NCBI GenBank assembly: GCA_018369555.1
Contig: JAGZCC010000038.1
Coordinates: forward strand, 1-20,311
DNA length: 20,311 bases
DNA from: Thomasclavelia spiroformis
Lineage (GTDB): Bacteria; Bacillota_I; Bacilli_A; Erysipelotrichales; Coprobacillaceae
Direction: 5' to 3'
In this document: piece by piece, positions 15,181-20,311 of the stretch
Numbering within the stretch: position 1 is the stretch's first letter
Layout: every line of letters starts with the position of its first letter
Position numbers and translations under genes: made by a program
Notes under the pieces: model-generated
The model's input: the letters and a program-made list of their open reading frames with translations, nothing else
Told to the model about the DNA's origin: nothing
The model's database searches: none

Positions 15181-16125
15181 CTAACCTATTTTAGGTTTAT
15201 AAAAAGATCTGTTTTCTAATGCAAAAATTCGTTTAGAAAAACTACCTGGTTCAATTGTTTCTAAAGCTTTTTCTAACATATTAATTCTTGCATCCATATT
15301 ATCAATTAAATAAATTATCTCAGCTTCCTTTATTTGTGGTAATACTGGTGAACCAAATTCATTTTTACCATGATGAGATAAAATCATGTGTTGCAATAAA
15401 GTCACTTCTTCACCTTCGATATTCATCTTATCAGCCATTTCTTTAACCATTGCTTGCGAAATTGAAATGTGTCCTAATAATTTACCTTCAATTGTATATT
15501 CAGGTACAACAGGCCCGCTCAATTCAATAATTTTTCCTAAATCATGTAGTGTAATTCCTGAAAAAAGTAAATCTTTATTTAATGTAGGATACAAAACACA
15601 TAATGCATCAGCAATCTTTAACATGCTATATGTATGATGAGCTAACCCAGATACATATTCATGATGGTTTTTACTTGCTGCAGGGTAAATTGCTAATTTA
15701 TCAAAATTTTCTTTAAATAATGCTTTTACCAACTGATTTAATTTTAAATTATCGATACGATCAATATATTTCATAATTTCATCAATTAATTCTTGACCAG
15801 TTTTTGGAGCACTTTTTAAATATTTTATTTGTTCTTTAGGATCATTTGATGCAACATGAATTTTAATAATTTTCATTTGTCGATCCTCATTATATTTAAT
15901 AATATCACCTTTAACATATACAACACTTCCTACTACAAGCTTTTCTACTTGTTCATTAGTTGCATTCCAAAGTTTTGCATCAATCATCCCTGTAACATCC
16001 TGTAATGTCATACTTAAATATGTTGAGCGATTGGCTCCATTTGTTTTACCTGTTACTACCCGATTAATCAAAGCCTCAATTACAACACTTTCATCTCCTG
16101 GTTTTAATTCATTTATTTTATTCAT
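15181..16125 (-). CDS. yhaM: 3'-5' exoribonuclease YhaM
   Basis: YhaM is a cytoplasmic 3'-5' exoribonuclease of Gram-positive bacteria with an N-terminal OB fold that binds nucleic acid and a C-terminal metal-dependent HD domain. In this 314-residue protein the OB region is about 14-90 (YLSMTLQDVTGMIDAKLW), and the HD domain shows LAHHTYSML (161-169), TLHDLGK (192-198), LLGHI (216-220), ILSHHGK (248-254) and LIDNMDAR (273-280), which supply the metal-binding His and Asp residues. AAGGAG lies nine bases upstream. The start overlaps the end of the glycosyltransferase-RecX gene by 8 bases, so they are probably translationally coupled. Confidence 0.95.
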   Translation of the reverse strand: MNKINELKPGDESVVIEALINRVVTGKTNGANRSTYLSMTLQDVTGMIDAKLWNATNEQVEKLVVGSVVYVKGDIIKYNEDRQMKIIKIHVASNDPKEQIKYLKSAPKTGQELIDEIMKYIDRIDNLKLNQLVKALFKENFDKLAIYPAASKNHHEYVSGLAHHTYSMLKIADALCVLYPTLNKDLLFSGITLHDLGKIIELSGPVVPEYTIEGKLLGHISISQAMVKEMADKMNIEGEEVTLLQHMILSHHGKNEFGSPVLPQIKEAEIIYLIDNMDARINMLEKALETIEPGSFSKRIFALENRSFYKPKIG

Positions 16126-18106
16126 TTTCTGGTGCTCCTTCTCTATTCATAATTTCTTTAATATCTTCGTAATTATACCCTTTTCTCAACAGACTATTAA
16201 TAATTTTTTCTTTTAATTGCTTATCTTCATATTTTCTTAAATATTTATTTTTTTGTTTAATATACTCTTTTTCTAAAGCATCATGTTCTTTTTCATAATC
16301 AAATTTAAAATCATAATCTGATAAAGCTTTTTCAATTGTTTCATTAGTAAAACCTTTTATATATAATTTATCACGTATTTTCTTTAACATTATCTTATAC
16401 GAAAAACCAATATTACGATTATAGTAAGTATCAATTATTTTAGTTGCCGCAAAATACTCATCATCAAAACTATTCTTTTCCAAACACTGATCAATTAGTT
16501 CATTACTAATTCCATAAGTATGTAAATTATAAATTGCTTTATTTAAACCTACCCCTAAACGTGTACAACGTCTAAGATAATTTATCGTATATTCTTCATC
16601 ATTAATTAAATTTTTACTTTCAAGCAATTCTAGTGTTGTATCAAGCTGTGCATCATCATAATTACCACTATCCATTAATTTTTTTTTCATTTGGTTATAG
16701 GTATAATCTTTAATTGTTAAAAATTTTAATGCTTTTTTATACGCTCTAGTAACCTGTTCATGATCTTTTAAAATATCAAAAGTTTCTTTACTAATTTCTT
16801 TTCCTATATCTAATTTATATGATTCAATAATTTTATCAGTTAATTCCAAAATTATTTCGCTTTCATCAAATAAAAAAATTACTTCACTCATATTATTTTT
16901 TATTGGATATATTGATTTTACTTTATATGTGTAATATTTTTGCTTTATTGCTAACTTATAAACATCAATAACTTTTTCATAAAATACTTCACTACTAAAT
17001 TTCATGGCATGTAAATATGCTTCTTTAGCCATATTGGAACAATCATTATTTATCATCTTTAATAATATTGATACTAATTCATCTGTTTCTTTGAAAAAAA
17101 ATCCATTTACTCCATTAACAATTACATCCTCTAAATTTTGATCATAACGAGCAACTGCTGGTATTCCACTTGCCATGGCTTCAATATATGTTAAACCCTG
17201 TGTCTCTGTAATTGAAGCAGATACAAATACATTTGAAAGATGATAATAACTAGGAACTTCTTGACTAGATTTTGGACCAGTAAAAACAATATATTTTTCA
17301 ATATGATCATCTTTAACTAATTCTTTTAACTCATCTAAATATGGTCCGCCACCTACAACTAAACATAATACATTTGTATTTTCTTTTACAATTTCTTTCA
17401 TTGCTTCAATTATTACATCAATACTTTTTTCTTTAGCGATACGTCCTAAAAAAGTGATGACAAATTGATTAGTAATTCCATATTTTTCTTTAATTTGTTT
17501 TATTAACTTTTCATTTTTATTTTTAGGATCAAACTTTTCTAATTCCAATCCAGTTGGGATAATATGCATATTTTTATTAATACCATACTTCTTTAATGCT
17601 TCCTTAGTTTTGATAGAAGGAACAATTAATTCAGCACTTTTATCCCCATAAAATTTACTAATTCTCGTAATTGCCTTTTTTATTAATCCATCTATTGCTG
17701 TAGAATTAATTGGATTTACGTAATGAGAATAGTCTGCCCACATTGTATGATAGGTATAAACTACAGGAATGTTCAACGCTTCACCTACGATTCTTCCAAA
17801 AATACCAATTCCAAACTCTGTTTGTACATGAATAACTTCAATATTCATACTTTTGATTTCTTTCATTCCCTTAAATGAATATATATTACATGCACGATAT
17901 CCATACAATGCTTGAATTTCTAATCCAGGTACTCTTAATATATTATCATTTAGATCATCTTCATAATTACTTTCACTAGGTAATTCACTTGTAACTACTA
18001 AAACCTCATGACCATGTTTAATTAATTCATCTTTTAAAATTTTAGTAGAAGTGGCTACACCATTTATATCTGGTGTATATGTATCTGAAAAAATTGCAAT
18101 TCTCAT
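16118..18106 (-). CDS. Fusion: GT4 glycosyltransferase (diacylglycerol glucosyltransferase-like) + RecX
   Basis: One uninterrupted 662-codon frame encodes two normally separate proteins. Residues about 1-385 are a GT4 retaining glycosyltransferase close to diacylglycerol glucosyltransferases (LafA/MGS type), which transfer glucose from UDP-glucose to diacylglycerol at the membrane: SDTYTPDINGVATST, YTYHTMWADYSHYV, FLGRIAKEKS, VVGGGPYLDEL, and the EX7E pair E301/E309 in ETQGLTYIEAM. Residues about 392-655 match RecX, a RecA-filament modulator: an N-terminal segment (IYPIKNNMSEVIFLFDES, then SYKLDIGKEIS), then the three-helix repeats with ALKFLTIKDYTYNQMKKKL and LESKNLINDEEYTINYLRR. I chose the ATG at 18106 (AGGAG seven bases upstream), not the ATG at 18124, which lies inside the upstream gene. 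No ribosome site suggesting a separate RecX start is seen at the junction. Confidence 0.9.
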   Translation of the reverse strand: MRIAIFSDTYTPDINGVATSTKILKDELIKHGHEVLVVTSELPSESNYEDDLNDNILRVPGLEIQALYGYRACNIYSFKGMKEIKSMNIEVIHVQTEFGIGIFGRIVGEALNIPVVYTYHTMWADYSHYVNPINSTAIDGLIKKAITRISKFYGDKSAELIVPSIKTKEALKKYGINKNMHIIPTGLELEKFDPKNKNEKLIKQIKEKYGITNQFVITFLGRIAKEKSIDVIIEAMKEIVKENTNVLCLVVGGGPYLDELKELVKDDHIEKYIVFTGPKSSQEVPSYYHLSNVFVSASITETQGLTYIEAMASGIPAVARYDQNLEDVIVNGVNGFFFKETDELVSILLKMINNDCSNMAKEAYLHAMKFSSEVFYEKVIDVYKLAIKQKYYTYKVKSIYPIKNNMSEVIFLFDESEIILELTDKIIESYKLDIGKEISKETFDILKDHEQVTRAYKKALKFLTIKDYTYNQMKKKLMDSGNYDDAQLDTTLELLESKNLINDEEYTINYLRRCTRLGVGLNKAIYNLHTYGISNELIDQCLEKNSFDDEYFAATKIIDTYYNRNIGFSYKIMLKKIRDKLYIKGFTNETIEKALSDYDFKFDYEKEHDALEKEYIKQKNKYLRKYEDKQLKEKIINSLLRKGYNYEDIKEIMNREGAPENE

Positions 18107-18116
18107 ATATTTACTC

Positions 18117-19139
18117 CTATCCATTTATTTCTTTATCAACAGCAAAAATTAATCCTCCAACTATCAGTCCCAAATAATAGGTAACAAAACGCCAAATCAA
18201 TAGTGTAGTTGGTGTCCCAATTTCTCCAAGTACAGGAGAAAATAACATAAAATAAACCCCTTCACTTCCACCACTTGCTCCAGGAATTGGAACAAAAGCA
18301 GTTATCATATATACAAAAGAACATATTCCTATAAATTCAGCTAATTGACAAATAGAAACATTTAAATGCAAAGATTTAGCTGCAAAAAACGGAATACTAT
18401 ATATAATCATCAACTTAAATAAATTAATAATTGATGATTTAATTAAAACATCTTTATTATGTTGTAAAATATTTAATTCTCTTCTAAAATTTTCTAATGA
18501 TCTTGTCACTTTAACAGATGTGTCAGTGTAATTTTTAACAATTCTAATTTTATTTAAAAATCTAATCACAGTATTACAAATAAAATTTTGTAATCGTTTT
18601 GACTTAGCACCTAAAAACAAACCTAGAATTACAAAAAAATTAATTAAAAATCCAAGAATTGCCAATGAAAAAAAACCAGTATATTGGGTACTATAACTAG
18701 CATATTTAAAAAGCATAATAAACGCAGTAAATATAACCAAAATACTTTGATATACAATAAACACCATTAACAATATACTAGCAGAATTCGTAGGGGCAAT
18801 ACCCTGACGATTAAATATATAAACTTGAGCAAATTGTCCACCACTAGAAAAAGGGGTTATTCCATTAAAAAAAGTTCCAGATATAGCATTCTTAAAGCCT
18901 TGTTTAAAGCTATAATCTTTTTTATATAACTTACCAAATATATATAAATTAACCCCATCTAAAATATAATAAATAATCATCAAAAATATTGAAAATATAA
19001 TCCAGACAGGTGAGGCATTAATTAATGCACTCAATGATGCCTGTAAATCATCTTTCATTGTTAAATATATAACAACTGTTCCTAATAATAAAATTAATAC
19101 TATATTAATAATATATTTTTTATTAGACTTCTTATCCAT
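18117..19139 (-). CDS. UPF0104 / lysylphosphatidylglycerol-synthase-TM-like membrane protein
   Basis: A 340-residue integral membrane protein with about eight hydrophobic helices, matching the flippase-like transmembrane domain found in MprF and in stand-alone UPF0104 proteins. Conserved segments are FNGITPFSSGGQFAQVY (about 90-106), VPIPGASGGSEGVYF (about 283-297) and WRFVTYYLGLIVGG (about 316-329). No aminoacyl-transferase domain is attached, so lysyl-PG synthesis is unlikely. Its position between two glycolipid glycosyltransferase genes suggests a role in handling or translocating glycolipid, which is inference. I chose the ATG at 19139, eight bases after AGGAG, over the in-frame GTG at 19148. 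Gaps to both neighbours are about 10 bases. Confidence 0.9.
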   Translation of the reverse strand: MDKKSNKKYIINIVLILLLGTVVIYLTMKDDLQASLSALINASPVWIIFSIFLMIIYYILDGVNLYIFGKLYKKDYSFKQGFKNAISGTFFNGITPFSSGGQFAQVYIFNRQGIAPTNSASILLMVFIVYQSILVIFTAFIMLFKYASYSTQYTGFFSLAILGFLINFFVILGLFLGAKSKRLQNFICNTVIRFLNKIRIVKNYTDTSVKVTRSLENFRRELNILQHNKDVLIKSSIINLFKLMIIYSIPFFAAKSLHLNVSICQLAEFIGICSFVYMITAFVPIPGASGGSEGVYFMLFSPVLGEIGTPTTLLIWRFVTYYLGLIVGGLIFAVDKEING

Positions 19140-19150
19140 AAAAATCACTC

Positions 19151-20158
19151 CTAATCAGAGTTTAAAACTTGATCATAGATCTTATATAACTCCTTACCAA
19201 TTATCGATAATTCTCTTTTCATAGCTATTTCATATCCCTTATTAACTAACGATGGATATTCACCACTTATCATCTTTTTTATAATATCAATAAATTCGTT
19301 TGTATCTCTACCCATATAACAATTCTCTTTATCCTTTAACCAACTAGAAAATACAGGAATATCTCGCAATAAAATATTACAGTTACAAGCAAGCGCTTCT
19401 AAAACAACAATCCCTTCTGTTTCTTCTCTAGATGGGAAAAAAAAGATATTACATCTTCCGTAAGCACCATTAATAATATCACCACTCACATAACCAGGTA
19501 AGATTAAATTAGACGGTAAATTTTCCAATAAATCTTTAATCTTTTTTGTAGGATGAGACATTTTAATATCACCAAACCACATAAATTTATAATTAGGTAA
19601 TTCTCTTGCTACTTCAACAAACGTGTCAAATCCCTTTCTTTCAAACAACCAGCCAACCGATATAATTAAAATATCTTCATCGCTAATATTATATTTTTCT
19701 TCAAAAGCTTTAATTTGATCTGTTTGCGGATTAAATTGCTTTAAATCAATCCCATTTGAAATTGCACTTATTGGCACAGTAATACCATAAGACTCCAATA
19801 ATTGCTTCGAATACTCAGTTGGCGTAATAATATGATCAGCTTTGCTATACAAATTAATTAGCCACTTTCTATACATTCCAGAAATGGAATTTGAAAACAT
19901 AAATGAATTTCTAAAATCCTCTTCTGTACTATGAGCATGATAAACTATTTTTTTATTATTTTCTTTAGCCTGATTAATCATTTTAAAACTATCAGGCCAA
20001 ATTGTATTAATATGTAATATATCATAATTCAAATCATTTTTATCAGTAGTATATGCGATATTATTCAGTTCTAATGCTTTTTTTTGATGAATAAATGCAC
20101 GCCCAATCCCTGATTTTTTTATTGCATCTTCTTGTCCAAAATATAACTTAACTTTCAT
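19151..20158 (-). CDS. GT4 glycosyltransferase, LafB/CpoA-like
   Basis: A 335-residue retaining glycosyltransferase of family GT4. Its N-terminal half resembles CpoA/LafB of streptococci and listeriae, which adds the second sugar to glucosyl-diacylglycerol: KSGIGRAFIHQKKALE (about 15-30), YDILHINTIWP (45-55), VYHAHSTEEDFRNSFMFSNS (72-91), ITPTEYSKQLLESYGI (115-130) and ISNGIDLKQFNP (137-148). The EX7E motif is in EETEGIVVLEA (about 243-253). The product would be a diglycosyl-diacylglycerol, a membrane glycolipid and possible lipoteichoic acid anchor; which sugar is added cannot be read from the sequence. GGTGA lies five bases before the ATG. It is the first gene of the operon that includes the GT-RecX fusion. 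Confidence 0.88.
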   Translation of the reverse strand: MKVKLYFGQEDAIKKSGIGRAFIHQKKALELNNIAYTTDKNDLNYDILHINTIWPDSFKMINQAKENNKKIVYHAHSTEEDFRNSFMFSNSISGMYRKWLINLYSKADHIITPTEYSKQLLESYGITVPISAISNGIDLKQFNPQTDQIKAFEEKYNISDEDILIISVGWLFERKGFDTFVEVARELPNYKFMWFGDIKMSHPTKKIKDLLENLPSNLILPGYVSGDIINGAYGRCNIFFFPSREETEGIVVLEALACNCNILLRDIPVFSSWLKDKENCYMGRDTNEFIDIIKKMISGEYPSLVNKGYEIAMKRELSIIGKELYKIYDQVLNSD

Positions 20159-20173
20159 TTTATCACCATCGTT

Positions 20174-20202
20174 ATTATACTACAAATATTCATTTAATAA
20201 AA
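20174..20202 (-). promoter_or_regulatory. Possible promoter of the glycolipid operon
   Basis: A perfect TATAAT on the minus strand (20174-20179) lies 15 bases before the glycosyltransferase ATG. At 17-base spacing the -35 would be TTTTAT (20197-20202), which is weak. The leader would be very short. Readthrough from the rRNA operon is an alternative source of transcripts. Confidence 0.35.
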
Positions 20203-20217
20203 GTAAATAGTCATAAC

Positions 20218-20240
20218 AAAAAAAGATACCGGAAGGTATC
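20218..20240 (-). terminator. Terminator of the rRNA operon
   Basis: On the minus strand GATACC-TTCC-GGTATC (20225-20240) is followed by seven Ts (A run at 20218-20224). It lies about 22 bases after the 5S rRNA 3' end; a nine-base T run directly after the 5S sequence (minus strand, about 20252-20260) may help. Confidence 0.85.
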
Positions 20241-20261
20241 ATCTTAAATAATAAAAAAAAG

Positions 20262-20311
20262 AACCGGCAGCTTGCTATTTTCGCACCGCAGTACTATCGT
20301 CGCCGTTATGA
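20262..20311 (-). rRNA. rrf: 5S rRNA, 3' part (gene runs out of the window)
   Basis: The reverse complement of the last 50 bases reads GGCGACGATAGTA, then TGCGAAAATAGCAAGCTGCC, the loop E, helix IV and 3' helix I strand of a bacterial 5S rRNA. About 50 of the expected 110-120 bases are present. The 3' end is placed at about 20262, just before the T run and terminator. It implies an rRNA operon on the minus strand entering from the right. Confidence 0.85.

Noticed and set aside
15386..16216. Plus-strand open frames opposite yhaM and the end of the GT-RecX gene
   Set aside because: They are antisense shadows of genes with intact catalytic motifs and have no ribosome sites.
1..20311. CRISPR array, prophage or defence system
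   Set aside because: No regularly spaced direct repeats, cas-like proteins, phage genes, integrases or toxin-antitoxin pairs were recognised.

Overview
This AT-rich window looks like chromosomal DNA of a low-GC, endospore-forming Firmicute. The evidence is a YunB sporulation protein, a CotS/YutH-like protein, a Gram-positive type sufCDSUB operon, PrsA-like lipoproteins, strong AGGAGG-type ribosome sites and frequent TTG/GTG starts. Gene content and the 5S rRNA tail are compatible with Erysipelotrichia (Thomasclavelia/Coprobacillus-like), but this placement is an inference.

Layout. Bases 1-227 hold the end of a tRNA cluster on the plus strand (3' tip of tRNA-Gln, tRNA-Lys, tRNA-Gly), closed by a terminator. 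Bases 228-2333 are a poorly coding zone: one serine hydrolase of the beta-lactamase/PBP4* type on the minus strand lies among decayed sequence, including a recognisable IS66-family transposase relic (1621-1995) and two unidentified gene remnants. Bases 2334-4226 form a minus-strand group yunB, CotS/YutH-like gene, dgkA, linked to sporulation and the cell envelope. Bases 4312-11054 are a long minus-strand run: sufC-sufD-sufS-sufU-sufB, then 5-formyltetrahydrofolate cyclo-ligase overlapping sufB, then a polysaccharide flippase, ended by a hairpin at 4275-4303.

From 11147 the plus strand carries an AI-2E-family membrane protein. Facing it are two tiny minus-strand genes (25 and 26 codons) encoding single-helix membrane peptides of YjcZ type, which standard gene callers would probably miss. 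The plus strand resumes with two tandem PrsA-like lipoproteins and a HIT-family protein. The right end is a minus-strand operon: LafB/CpoA-like glycosyltransferase, UPF0104-type membrane protein, a 662-codon protein joining a complete GT4 glycosyltransferase to a complete RecX, and YhaM exoribonuclease. Upstream of it is the 3' end of a 5S rRNA gene with its terminator.

The genes cover Fe-S cluster assembly, glycolipid synthesis, extracytoplasmic folding, RNA turnover and sporulation. The most unusual item is the glycosyltransferase-RecX fusion, which puts a RecA modulator and a membrane glycolipid enzyme in one polypeptide. No CRISPR array, prophage or intact mobile element is visible.
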